The notes beneath the pieces are model-generated. The model was not told the DNA's origin. It saw only the letters and a program-made list of their open reading frames with translations, and searched no databases. A program made the translations under genes and the position numbers. This document shows, piece after piece, positions 54,083 through 62,068 of a stretch of DNA of 64,000 nucleotides. The stretch is taken from positions 3,700,010 through 3,764,009 of the forward strand of contig NZ_AP025314.1 of the NCBI RefSeq assembly GCF_036492835.1, read 5' to 3'. This DNA is from Fulvitalea axinellae (GTDB lineage Bacteria > Bacteroidota > Bacteroidia > Cytophagales > Cyclobacteriaceae). Position 1 is the stretch's first letter. Each line of letters opens with the position of its first letter.

Positions 54083-54713
54083 ACTCAATCGTTTATGGTC
54101 AATAAAAATTAGTTTCGAATCATAGACACGATCCTCAAAAGCTGAGAATAGAGAACAGCCAAATCATTACAGCCTAAAGAAAAAGCATCTCGAAAAGAGC
54201 CCGCCAGAAAGCCCCTTCGAGTGAAAAGAAATATGATATTGGGAAACCGGACAAAAATTCGTTTTCCTAGATTTTATGTCACCAAGATTAATCCACGAAG
54301 GGTAACACAGTGGGTACAAAAAACATTAACCCAAGCCTTTTCGGAAGTAACGAACGATTGGGAAAAAATTAATCCTGAAAATATTTCACTAAAGCCCAAA
54401 TAAAAACACAAAAATCTGTAATACAAATATTTACAAACTACAAAAATAACTTTATCCGAATTTTTAACCGACTTCTTAACCGATGTAACTCCGATTAAAT
54501 TCAAGTTTTTTTCCAAGTACAAACCATAAAGTCCCAAACTAACGACGACCGTAATCCACTTGGCTGTTTTTTGATCCAAAACGCCTCCGAATCCATAACG
54601 GCAAAAGTCATTTCACTCTTCCGGCTTTCTTTCCACAGCCCGAAGGGTGAAACTAAGCTACACAACGGCCTGAGGGCAGAGGCCGAAACTTTTTCCTCCA
54701 CAAGAATTTTGAT
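54083..54713. other. About 630-base intergenic stretch, no gene seen
   Basis: This divergent region separates the fasciclin/SusCD locus from dnaX. The short open frames in it (54221-54403 plus, 54274-54579 minus) have no family resemblance and an AT-rich composition unlike coding DNA here. The promoters of both flanking units must lie in it; none could be placed with confidence apart from the dnaX -7 box. Confidence 0.5.
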
Positions 54714-54721
54714 TATCTTCG
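54714..54721 (+). promoter_or_regulatory. -7-like element five bases before dnaX
   Basis: TATCTTCG differs from TAnnTTTG in one position and ends five bases before the dnaX ATG, exactly as before the GT2 gene at 34296. A transcript starting there would be leaderless or nearly so. Confidence 0.35.
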
Positions 54722-54726
54722 CCACG

Positions 54727-56559
54727 ATGGAAAAATTTATCGTATCGGCTAGAAAATACCGCCCGACGACTTTCGAGAGCGTCGTCGGACAAGGGCATAT
54801 TACAACCACGCTCAAGAATGCCATCAAGAGCAATCACTTGGCGCAAGCGTTCCTGTTTTGTGGACCAAGAGGCGTGGGCAAAACCACCAACGCCCGTATT
54901 CTGGCCAAAACGATCAACTGCACCAATCTGACGGAGGACACTGAAGCCTGCGACCAATGCGAATCGTGCAAGGCCTTTAACAACAACGCCTCGTTCAACA
55001 TTCACGAACTGGATGCTGCCTCCAACAACTCCGTGGACGATATCCGGAATCTGGTGGAACAGGTCCGCTACGCTCCGCAGTCGGGCAAATACAAGGTATA
55101 TATCATCGATGAGGTTCACATGCTCTCGAACCAGGCCTTCAACGCCTTCCTCAAAACACTTGAGGAGCCTCCTTCGTACGCCATTTTCATCTTGGCCACT
55201 ACGGAAAAGCACAAGATCATCCCGACGATCCTTTCCCGTTGCCAAATCTTCGATTTCAACAGGATCGGCGTAAAAGATATCGCCACTCATTTGGCCAATA
55301 TCGCCCTGAAAGAAAGCATCGAGACCGAGGCCGAAGCCCTGCACCTGATCGCCCAAAAGGCGGACGGCGCCCTGCGCGACGCCCTTTCGATTTTCGACCT
55401 GATCGTAACCTTCGCCGGCAACAAAGTCGGTTATAAGGACGTGATCGACAATCTCCATATCCTAGATTACGACTACTACTTCAGGGCCACCGACATGCTT
55501 CTGAAAGAAGATATGCCAAACTCCCTGTTGCTGTTTGACGAAATTCTGAGAAAAGGCTTCGACGGCCACCATTTCATAGTTGGCCTGGCCGAGCACTTCC
55601 GAAACCTGATGGTTTGCAAAGACAGCGCTACAGTAAGCCTCCTTGACGTAGCCGACGGTGTCCGGATGAAATACGCCGAACAAGCCAATCAAGCCAATCT
55701 TTCATTCTTGCTGACAGCTCTTAACTTGGCGTCCGAATGCGACAGGAACTTCAAGGCGAGCAAAAACCAGCGCCTGCACGTGGAATTGGCACTTATGAAG
55801 TTGGCCAGCATTCCGGCGGCACTAAATCTTGCCCAGCATCAGGAAACAGAGAAAAAAAAAAAGCCGTTAGCGCCTAGGCCACAAGCCTCAGGCGCGAATC
55901 CATCGGCACAAGTTCCTACACCCAAAAGTACACCGGCACAACCGGCGCAAACACAGAACCAAGCGCCGGCAACTCCCGTTGCGCCACCTTCGGTACCGAA
56001 ACCGCCTGCGCCACAAGCCAGTCCGGCCAGAAGCCAGCCCGTTCAGCAAGGCGGAGGATCGATGCGCAGCACTACCCGGCTCCCGAGCCTGAACGAATTG
56101 CGCCAGCAGGCCCAGCCTACGCAACAACCGGAACGTCCGGCTACTCAGGGTGCAACCACCCCAGAAACGGAAGTCGCCGACAATCCGAACAGCACCAGCT
56201 TTACACCCGAAAACTTTGACAGGGCTTGGGAAGGCTTCCGCAACGAAATGGTCAAGCAGGAAAACATGATCGGCTTGGGTGTGATGAAACAGCCATACAA
56301 ACTCGGCGAAAACGGCGTAGTAAAAATCACCCTCTCGAACAGCCTTCAGGAAAACTTCCTCGAAAATTTCCGTTCGGAACTGATCGGTTTCCTCAGAAAA
56401 AGACTTGGCGGAGCCCAAATCCGAATAGAGACCGAAGTATCGAAAGAGCAAGCTTCCAGCAGACCGTATACGCCACGGGAGCGCTTTAACCATATGGCCA
56501 AGAAACAACCGGCATTGGCCGAACTCCAAAAACGACTGGGACTGGAAACCGAATTCTAA
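54727..56559 (+). CDS. dnaX: DNA polymerase III subunits gamma/tau
   Basis: The full frame gives 610 residues (tau), the clamp-loader ATPase that organises the replisome. After SARKYRPTTFESVVGQ come Walker A GPRGVGKTT (about 45-53), the four zinc-binding cysteines between NCTNLTED and CESCKAF, Walker B IIDEVHMLS, and the sensor EEPPSYAIFILATTEKHK in segments. Domain III ends near residue 375, followed by a Pro/Gln/Ala-rich linker and a C-terminal domain. I chose ATG 54727; the frame extends 52 codons upstream with unlike sequence. At 55852-55895 it carries a slippery run and stem-loop that should also yield a shorter gamma form of 383 residues. It is 35 bases upstream of the gmhB-like gene. 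Confidence 0.96.
   Translation: MEKFIVSARKYRPTTFESVVGQGHITTTLKNAIKSNHLAQAFLFCGPRGVGKTTNARILAKTINCTNLTEDTEACDQCESCKAFNNNASFNIHELDAASNNSVDDIRNLVEQVRYAPQSGKYKVYIIDEVHMLSNQAFNAFLKTLEEPPSYAIFILATTEKHKIIPTILSRCQIFDFNRIGVKDIATHLANIALKESIETEAEALHLIAQKADGALRDALSIFDLIVTFAGNKVGYKDVIDNLHILDYDYYFRATDMLLKEDMPNSLLLFDEILRKGFDGHHFIVGLAEHFRNLMVCKDSATVSLLDVADGVRMKYAEQANQANLSFLLTALNLASECDRNFKASKNQRLHVELALMKLASIPAALNLAQHQETEKKKKPLAPRPQASGANPSAQVPTPKSTPAQPAQTQNQAPATPVAPPSVPKPPAPQASPARSQPVQQGGGSMRSTTRLPSLNELRQQAQPTQQPERPATQGATTPETEVADNPNSTSFTPENFDRAWEGFRNEMVKQENMIGLGVMKQPYKLGENGVVKITLSNSLQENFLENFRSELIGFLRKRLGGAQIRIETEVSKEQASSRPYTPRERFNHMAKKQPALAELQKRLGLETEF
55852..55895 (+). promoter_or_regulatory. dnaX slippery run and stem-loop (programmed frameshift or slippage site)
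   Basis: Eleven A at 55852-55862, ending in A AAA AAG in the reading frame, are followed after seven bases by a stem-loop: GCGCCT (55870-55875) plus AGGC pair with GCCT plus AGGCGC (55890-55895), with one bulged C and a CACAA loop. A shift of -1 adds four residues (AVSA) and stops at TAG 55875-55877. A shift of +1 also meets TAG within three codons. The site falls at codons 376-379, at the end of the clamp-loader core. Confidence 0.8.
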
Positions 56560-56594
56560 TCGAAAACACACCACTCCCCACTTCTCCGAAAGAC

Positions 56595-57107
56595 ATGAAA
56601 AACAAATGCGTGTTTCTGGACCGCGACGGCGTACTGAACGTCGAGCGTGGCGAATACACTTATAAAACCGACGATTTCATTATACCCGAAGGCGTAAAAG
56701 AAGCGCTGGAAAACTTGAAGAAAGCCGGTTACCTACTAATCGTCATCACCAACCAAGCAGGCATAGCCAAAGGGATTTACACCAAAAACGATGTCTTGGC
56801 CTGCCATTCCAAGTTACAGAACGAAACTAGCGAGCTAATCGACGACATCTTTTATTGCCCGCACCATCCTATCAAAACCGAGTCTTTGGCCAGAAAGCCC
56901 GAGAGCCTGATGTTCGAAAGGGCCATTGCCAAATACGATATCGACGCTAGCCAATCGTGGATGGTCGGGGACAGCGAGCGCGATTTGGTCCCTTGCAAAA
57001 AACTCGGGATAAAAACCATTCGGGTTTACAGAGAGGAAGGCACCGAGACTATCGGCGACCACTTGGTTCCAAGTCTTTTTGAAGCCTCCAAGATCATCCT
57101 GAAATAG
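56595..57107 (+). CDS. HAD-family histidinol/heptose-bisphosphate phosphatase (GmhB-like)
   Basis: The 170-residue enzyme is a HAD-IIIA phosphatase. Motif I is FLDRDGVLN (Asp8, Asp10), motif II is VITNQAGIAKG, motif III has the Lys of ARKPESLMF, and motif IV is MVGDSERDL. The length and the YCPHHP segment match GmhB, which removes the 7-phosphate of heptose bisphosphate for lipopolysaccharide core sugars. The usual zinc-binding C-x-C after that segment is missing (ESLARKP), so this is the zinc-free variant. It follows dnaX by 35 bases and is closed by a terminator. A different sugar-phosphate substrate is possible. Confidence 0.85.
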   Translation: MKNKCVFLDRDGVLNVERGEYTYKTDDFIIPEGVKEALENLKKAGYLLIVITNQAGIAKGIYTKNDVLACHSKLQNETSELIDDIFYCPHHPIKTESLARKPESLMFERAIAKYDIDASQSWMVGDSERDLVPCKKLGIKTIRVYREEGTETIGDHLVPSLFEASKIILK

Positions 57108-57132
57108 AATAGCAAAACCCAATTATTCGATC

Positions 57133-57159
57133 AAAACACCATAACACAAGGGTGTTTTT
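57133..57159 (+). terminator. Terminator of dnaX-gmhB
   Basis: AAAACACC (57133-57140) and GGTGTTTT (57151-57158) form an 8-bp stem with T behind it, 26 bases after the gmhB-like stop codon. Confidence 0.7.
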
Positions 57160-57235
57160 ACTCAAAAAAATGTTCGATAACGAACATAAAGGTGTGTCAT
57201 AAACGATCACTTTCTTTCTTTTTGAATATTGAAAT

Positions 57236-57274
57236 AAAACCACAAGATATTGATTATCAACAGCTTGTGGTTTT
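57236..57274. terminator. Second terminator-like hairpin
   Basis: AAAACCACAAG (57236-57246) and CTTGTGGTTTT (57264-57274) form a perfect 11-bp stem with a 17-base loop, followed by TTTTG-type sequence. It precedes the TPR gene by about 70 bases and may back up the dnaX-gmhB terminator. A separate dyad ATGTTCG/CGAACAT lies between the two hairpins (57170-57187). Confidence 0.5.
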
Positions 57275-57341
57275 GTTTTCTCTATTGGCACAGGCTTGGC
57301 CTTTATTGGATTGAAAATATAAACTTCTAAATTTCAATTCC

Positions 57342-57776
57342 ATGAAAATCAAGACCACCGCCATCCTCTCCGTATTAGCCCTCCTTCTCGTCCAAACTTT
57401 CTCATTCGCAGTTCCCGCCGACCGCCTTTCAAGAAAAGAACGTATCGTTAAAGCCGCCAAACAAAGCGTATCACAGGCCAGCCCTGACGACTGGTACACT
57501 TTGGCCAAGAGCGCAAAAATATGTCTGGAAGTAAACAAGAATCTTTCAGAAGCCTCGCAGTGGATAGACAAGTCTTTGGCCATCCACACCAATCCTTACA
57601 ATTTGGAGATCAAAGGCGATTATTACGCAAAAAACAGGTTGCCGAAAAAAGCTGTCGACTGCTATATCAAAGCCTTGAAAAATGGCCATGAGCGCATTCC
57701 TGATTTTGACCCGAGCAGGGTTCAGAAGAAAATCGCAAAGCTGATCAATCTTAAGATAGCAGAAAAGAAAAAATAA
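57342..57776 (+). CDS. Small exported TPR-like protein
   Basis: The product of 144 residues has a signal peptide ending at about residue 23 (TFSFAVPAD) and a helical mature part with two TPR-like helix pairs: DDWYTLAKSAKICLEVNKNL, then ASQWIDKSLAIHTNPYNLEIKGDYY and AVDCYIKALKNG in segments. It ends in a Lys-rich tail. The TPR-like part resembles the C-terminal region of DUF2911-type exported proteins, but that domain itself is absent. It is a single-gene unit. Its role is unknown. Confidence 0.7.
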   Translation: MKIKTTAILSVLALLLVQTFSFAVPADRLSRKERIVKAAKQSVSQASPDDWYTLAKSAKICLEVNKNLSEASQWIDKSLAIHTNPYNLEIKGDYYAKNRLPKKAVDCYIKALKNGHERIPDFDPSRVQKKIAKLINLKIAEKKK

Positions 57777-57807
57777 TCCCCAACCTCATAGGGTAATCTT
57801 GCAAACA

Positions 57808-57833
57808 AAAAAGGGCTCAAATGAGCCCTTTTT
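57808..57833. terminator. Bidirectional terminator
   Basis: AAAAAGGGCTCA (57808-57819) and TGAGCCCTTTTT (57822-57833) form a perfect 12-bp stem with a two-base loop. It closes both the TPR gene (plus) and the cytochrome oxidase operon (minus). Confidence 0.85.
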
Positions 57834-57855
57834 ATATTACCGTCGTTTAAACGCG

Positions 57856-58101
57856 TCAAGCTGATACCACTTGTCGCGATTTCTTTTTCCAAAGATAAAT
57901 AATCACCGCCGCGCTCAGGTAAGGCATTGCGAAAAGGAAAAGTATACCCGCATTGAGGCTTGAGGCTATACTTTCCTGGTTTTCAGAAGCGCCACTTTCT
58001 ACCGTGGCCCTGCACATGGCGCATTGGGCCGTAGCGTCGATCGCCGACAAGGCCACAAAAGCCACGGCGACCAGCAAAACGATGATATTCTTGCCTTTCA
58101 T
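57856..58101 (-). CDS. Small exported membrane protein of the oxidase operon
   Basis: An 81-residue protein with a signal peptide or first helix (about 4-25), a short CAMC motif directly after it (AQCAMCRA), and a second helix at about 52-72 (GILFLFAMPYLSAAVIIYLW) followed by a basic tail. I recall short proteins of this kind at the end of Bacteroidota oxidase operons; their role is unknown. The CxxC pair after the helix could bind copper or haem (inference). It lies one base from the DUF420 gene. Confidence 0.7.
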   Translation of the reverse strand: MKGKNIIVLLVAVAFVALSAIDATAQCAMCRATVESGASENQESIASSLNAGILFLFAMPYLSAAVIIYLWKKKSRQVVSA

Positions 58102-58102
58102 A

Positions 58103-58696
58103 TCAGAATTGGTAATAAGGCTTGATAAGCCAATAAACGATAACACCACTTACCGAAACGTAAAACCAGATCGGGTAAGCGAACCGAACGATCTTGCGGT
58201 GTTTGTTGGGACGGTTTGTCCATCCGAAATAATAAGCGGTAAGCACCAACGGCAAAACAATAGCCGACAGAATAATGTGTGAGCCGAGAATCACGAAGTA
58301 AATCGTTCTCCATATTCCCGCCTTGGCGATTTCCGTCGCCGTCACGATACCGTCGCCGTCAATGTCGCCGTACTTGGTGGATTCCACCGAACCATGGTAA
58401 ATCACGTAAGAGACCAGAAACAGCCCTCCCAAAACGAAAGCCACCGTCATTAGGTTTTTGTGAGTGATCACGTACCCTTCCTTTATGGCGCTCACGGCCC
58501 AAACCAGCACAAAAGCGGTCATGGCGTTCACCACTCCGTGCAAATGGGGCAACATGTACACCCAACTGCCCGAGGCCTTGATTTTTGTAGGGTTGAAAAT
58601 AAGGAAAGCAACCGCCAAAGGCACCGCCACCGAAAGCAGGGTGATTATGGCCATTGACTTCTTGTCTGTCTGAATTGTAGTAGTTGTAGTATTCAT
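58103..58696 (-). CDS. DUF420 membrane protein (CtaM-like)
   Basis: This 197-residue protein has about five membrane helices and the conserved histidines of DUF420: LPHLHGVVNA, THKNLM, YHGS and GSHIILS. The related CtaM/YozB of Firmicutes is needed for cytochrome oxidase maturation. An acidic DGDGIVTATE loop between helices 3 and 4 resembles an EF-hand-type calcium loop. I chose ATG 58696. It lies in the oxidase operon, 60 bases behind the SCO-position gene. Confidence 0.85.
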   Translation of the reverse strand: MNTTTTTIQTDKKSMAIITLLSVAVPLAVAFLIFNPTKIKASGSWVYMLPHLHGVVNAMTAFVLVWAVSAIKEGYVITHKNLMTVAFVLGGLFLVSYVIYHGSVESTKYGDIDGDGIVTATEIAKAGIWRTIYFVILGSHIILSAIVLPLVLTAYYFGWTNRPNKHRKIVRFAYPIWFYVSVSGVIVYWLIKPYYQF

Positions 58697-58755
58697 CCCG
58701 TCAAATCTTGATCTTGACAACTGTTTGTTATACTTGCATTCGATTGTTTGTTTCC

Positions 58756-59292
58756 TTAATGGTCTCTTGCGGTTTGGGTAAATTCCGTATCCAGCACATG
58801 AAGTTCCGTCACCAGCCTATCCATCTCCTCAGAATCCGAGCTATCATACGCCCCGCGGGGCTTGCCCGTCCAATCCAGCACCAGAACGTCGGAACTTGAC
58901 ATCAACGATGAGGCATCCGTACCGAAAACCTCACCTTTGCCGACCCATCTCACACGCTCTTTCAGCATTGGGTTCAGACGAAACAACGCTTCCAATTCCT
59001 CGGACTTGGACTTGTCGGAGAGCTCCCACACTATGGAAAATTTCGGCAAACCGCCTAACATATCCATAATCCGGTCCATCTCCTCGGCAACGGTCACTGA
59101 CCTTTGTTCGGTTGTCATGCGTACCGCTACGGTCACTTTCCCTAGGGAAGTAAACTTAATGTCTTTCGATAATTGCTCCGAAAGGTTACCTTCAAGCTCC
59201 GGCACGCGGAACTGATCCTCGGCAAACACCCTGAAGAAAACGATCATCGCCAGCGGCAAAGCCAGCACCAATATGACTGCGACTTTTTTCAT
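58756..59292 (-). CDS. SCO-position thioredoxin-like protein without copper ligands
   Basis: The 178-residue protein has one N-terminal membrane anchor (about 4-22) and a thioredoxin-like periplasmic part, most evident in the final strands VLVLDWTGKPRGAYDSSDSEEMDRLV. Bacteroidota oxidase operons normally carry a copper chaperone of the SCO family here. This protein contains no CxxxC motif and no cysteine at all after the anchor, so it cannot bind copper in the usual way. It may be a diverged SCO with a structural role. I chose ATG 59292; the frame extends 19 codons upstream. Confidence 0.6.
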   Translation of the reverse strand: MKKVAVILVLALPLAMIVFFRVFAEDQFRVPELEGNLSEQLSKDIKFTSLGKVTVAVRMTTEQRSVTVAEEMDRIMDMLGGLPKFSIVWELSDKSKSEELEALFRLNPMLKERVRWVGKGEVFGTDASSLMSSSDVLVLDWTGKPRGAYDSSDSEEMDRLVTELHVLDTEFTQTARDH

Positions 59293-59362
59293 CCGGATAG
59301 AATCACTTTTACCACAAAAAAGATCGGCCGGCCTTTCGGCCGACCTCATCCTTCGTTTATTT

Positions 59363-59695
59363 TTATTTGCTCAAGACTTCCAATATGGCTCCGCCCTCAT
59401 TGAGCAAAGCTATTACAAGCCAAACCAAAAAGACGCACGGTAACACGATAGACCAGAAAAGGCTTTTGTGCTCGTCCTTAAGGTGCATAAATTCCATTAC
59501 GATATAACCGGCCTTGATAAACGTAAGGCAAATGAAAATCGTATAAAGCAACACGCCTTTGGGCATGCTGTAAGCGAATACGAACTCGATGGCCGTAATC
59601 GCACCGATGATTCCCGCGATAGTCCAGATCTTGCGGATCTTCGCCGGGTTGGCCGGTTTCACTTCCACGGCCGGAGTAGTCTCATGGCTTTCCAT
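59363..59695 (-). CDS. Cytochrome c oxidase subunit IV
   Basis: A 110-residue protein with three membrane helices (IAGIIGAITAIEFVFAY, FICLTFIKAGYIVMEFMHL and the closing VLPCVFLVWLVIALL), the pattern of the prokaryotic subunit IV of caa3-type oxidases. It starts 24 bases after the larger subunit III gene. The subunit helps to stabilise the complex. Confidence 0.88.
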   Translation of the reverse strand: MESHETTPAVEVKPANPAKIRKIWTIAGIIGAITAIEFVFAYSMPKGVLLYTIFICLTFIKAGYIVMEFMHLKDEHKSLFWSIVLPCVFLVWLVIALLNEGGAILEVLSK

Positions 59696-59719
59696 AGTTT
59701 CTCAGTTTTTGGTCCGTGA

Positions 59720-60499
59720 TCAGATCAGATAGAAGAAGGTGAAGACAAATACCCACACCAAATCCACAAAGTGCCAGTAAAGGCCAACTTTCTCCACCAT
59801 CTCGTAGTGTCCTCTGCGCTCATATGTACCGATTACCACATTGTAGAAAATAATAATCAGCAACATGATTCCACTGAAAACGTGGAAGCCGTGGAAACCT
59901 GTGATGAAGAAGAATAAGTCACCGAAAACGGTCGGGCCGTATTCGTTAGCCTGAAGGTTCGCTCCGTGAACAGTAATGGTTTCCCATACACCGTTAGCGA
60001 AAGTTTTGACTTTCATTCCCACGTCTGTACCGTGGATAAAGTGCGACCATTCCCAAGCCTGGCATCCCAAGAAAGTGATACCGCCGAGGATTGTCCAGAG
60101 CATCCATTTCTCAACGGCTTTCTTGTCGTTGCGGTGACCGGCCTCAACGGCCAATACCATAGTAACGGAACTCAGGATCAGGATAAAACTCATAATGGCC
60201 ACAAAGACCAACGGCAAATTCAAGCCGTGCAAAAACGGAACGGCCGTAAAAACCTCTTCAGGAACAGGCCAATACTCGGCCGAAGGCGTAAACACGTCGG
60301 GTACAAGCTCCTCAGACGGATAACCTGGAAAGCTGTAACGGATCATACCGTAAGTGATCAGCAAGCCCGCGAAGGTAAAAGCATCCGACAGCAGGAAAAA
60401 CCACATCATGATCTTTCCGTAGCTGATGCCCATAGGTTGATTGCCCCCGCCCCATCGGCTTGTTGTCGCCTCGTTAACTGCTGCAGCGTTAGCGGACAT
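59720..60499 (-). CDS. coxC: Cytochrome c oxidase subunit III (259 residues)
   Basis: Subunit III of the haem-copper oxidase. The helices with YGKIMMWFFLLSDAFTFAG, LLGCQAWEWSHF-type text (ITFLGCQAWEWSHFIHG) and FHGFHVFSGIMLL are diagnostic, the last being the conserved histidine pair near the periplasmic side. It ends with the helix FVDLVWVFVFTFFYLI. It is one of two adjacent subunit III genes, a normal arrangement in Bacteroidota, and is 70 bases downstream of the shorter one. Confidence 0.92.
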   Translation of the reverse strand: MSANAAAVNEATTSRWGGGNQPMGISYGKIMMWFFLLSDAFTFAGLLITYGMIRYSFPGYPSEELVPDVFTPSAEYWPVPEEVFTAVPFLHGLNLPLVFVAIMSFILILSSVTMVLAVEAGHRNDKKAVEKWMLWTILGGITFLGCQAWEWSHFIHGTDVGMKVKTFANGVWETITVHGANLQANEYGPTVFGDLFFFITGFHGFHVFSGIMLLIIIFYNVVIGTYERRGHYEMVEKVGLYWHFVDLVWVFVFTFFYLI

Positions 60500-60569
60500 A
60501 ATATTTTTCGTTTAGGGTTCTAATTCGATTGTTGTCCGGGATCACGCGGGAGGAGTGCCCGCCTTTTCC

Positions 60570-61157
60570 CTAGTTGTTGTACAGGAGGAATATGAATATG
60601 AAAATCCATAATCCGTCAAGGAAGTGCCAATACGTAGCACACATCTCCATGCTTTTCATCGACTTGGAATGCACTTTCAGCCTAAAGGCCGAAACGGTAA
60701 CCACCAGCAGGAAAATCACCGCCGAGGTAACGTGAACGGCGTGTACGCCCGTGAAAACGTACATGAACGAAGCTAAAGGAGTGTCGCCGGAAAAGTAGAC
60801 GTTGCTTTCCACCAACTGTCCCCAACCAGTCCATTGGCTGAACAAAAACGCTCCGGCCAAAAGGGCCGTGAGGCCCATTCCCAATTTCACTTGTCCCAAG
60901 GCGTCGCGCTGGGCGGCTTTGAGCGCCCAATGCATAGTTCCGCTACTGAGAGCCAGCAAAACAGTGCTCACGTAAAGCGCCGCGGGCATCTGTACCACAA
61001 AATCCGGCTCCTCGCCTTTCTTGACTATATATGCGCTGATAAACGCGGCGAAGGTCATCACCACGGTAACGATAAACAGCCAAAGCGAGAATTTATGCGG
61101 ATCGACACCGGCGCTTGTCACCGGCTTCTGTCCCAAGGTCATTGTTTGCTGTGCCAT
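60570..61157 (-). CDS. coxC: Cytochrome c oxidase subunit III (195 residues)
   Basis: The shorter of two subunit III paralogues. It has five membrane helices, the opening HKFSLWLFIVTVVMTFAAF, the central FTGVHAVHVTSAVIFLL and the end YWHFLDGLWIFIFIFLLY, all characteristic of the family. The gene is one base from ctaB and precedes the longer paralogue, so all are one operon. Confidence 0.92.
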   Translation of the reverse strand: MAQQTMTLGQKPVTSAGVDPHKFSLWLFIVTVVMTFAAFISAYIVKKGEEPDFVVQMPAALYVSTVLLALSSGTMHWALKAAQRDALGQVKLGMGLTALLAGAFLFSQWTGWGQLVESNVYFSGDTPLASFMYVFTGVHAVHVTSAVIFLLVVTVSAFRLKVHSKSMKSMEMCATYWHFLDGLWIFIFIFLLYNN

Positions 61158-61158
61158 A

Positions 61159-62058
61159 TCAGATAAGGTCGAATAAATAAGCGATTTGAACTATCGGCAA
61201 GTAAAAGAACGAGCCGAACATGATCTTCAGGGCCGATTTGCGCGAGCCGTCTTTCATCAGCGAAAGCGTCTGGCTGAGGAAAAGCACGCCGCAAACCGTG
61301 GCGATCACGGCAGAGTTTATCCCCGTCATGCCCATTTGAGCCGGCAATATTCCCAAAGGAATAAGGAACAGGGTATAAATCATGATCTTGATAGCCGTGT
61401 CAAAGTCTTTCTTACCGGACCCCGGAAGGAGCTTGAAGCCCGCTTTCTTGTAGTCCTCGTCCGCCACCCAGGCGATAGCCCAGAAGTGCGGAAACTGCCA
61501 GAAAAACTGTATGGCGAAGATCACCAGCCCTTCGATGCCGAGATAGCCAGTGGCGGCCACCCAGCCCAAAAGGGGAGGCAAAGCGCCCGGGATTGCCCCA
61601 ACCAATACGGCTACTGGCCCCACGCGCTTCAATGGAGTGTATACAAACGCATAAAGGATCAAAGAGATCACCGAAAGCCCAGTGGTAAGCGGATTAGTGA
61701 AAATCCAAAGCAGGATAAAACCTACCGTACCCACCACCAGCGCATAGAGGTAAGCCTCTTTTGGCGTAACCCTGCCCGTAGGCAAAGGCCGATCGCTTGT
61801 ACGCTTCATCAACTTGTCGTAATCCTTCTCCTGAATCTGGTTCAGGGTAATGGACGCGCCGGATACCAGCGTGCCTCCCAGCGAGAGCATCAAAAGCCCC
61901 AGCCAGTCGAAATTGCCCTTGGTCCCCACCACGTACCCGAAGGCCGAGGAAAAGGCCACCAACAATGACAGACGGAACTTGAGCAATGTCAAAAAGTCCT
62001 TGACACTGACACGCGACGCCACGCCCGCCGTTACGGTTTGTGATTTAGCTGCGATCAT
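61159..62058 (-). CDS. ctaB: Protoheme IX farnesyltransferase (haem O synthase)
   Basis: This 299-residue polytopic membrane enzyme attaches a farnesyl group to haem B to make haem O, the precursor of the haem A of the oxidase. It has eight or nine predicted helices and the prenyl-diphosphate-binding motif of the UbiA family in LNQIQEKDYDKLMKRTSDRP (Asp and Arg residues), with a second acidic site in WVADEDYKKAGF. It lies 10 bases after ctaD, coupling cofactor synthesis to the apo-oxidase. Confidence 0.95.
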   Translation of the reverse strand: MIAAKSQTVTAGVASRVSVKDFLTLLKFRLSLLVAFSSAFGYVVGTKGNFDWLGLLMLSLGGTLVSGASITLNQIQEKDYDKLMKRTSDRPLPTGRVTPKEAYLYALVVGTVGFILLWIFTNPLTTGLSVISLILYAFVYTPLKRVGPVAVLVGAIPGALPPLLGWVAATGYLGIEGLVIFAIQFFWQFPHFWAIAWVADEDYKKAGFKLLPGSGKKDFDTAIKIMIYTLFLIPLGILPAQMGMTGINSAVIATVCGVLFLSQTLSLMKDGSRKSALKIMFGSFFYLPIVQIAYLFDLI

Positions 62059-62068
62059 TCCTTTAGAA

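Noticed and set aside
54274..54579. Small hydrophobic minus-strand frame before dnaX
   Set aside because: AT-rich, no recognisable family, and it sits in the divergent promoter region of two strong units.
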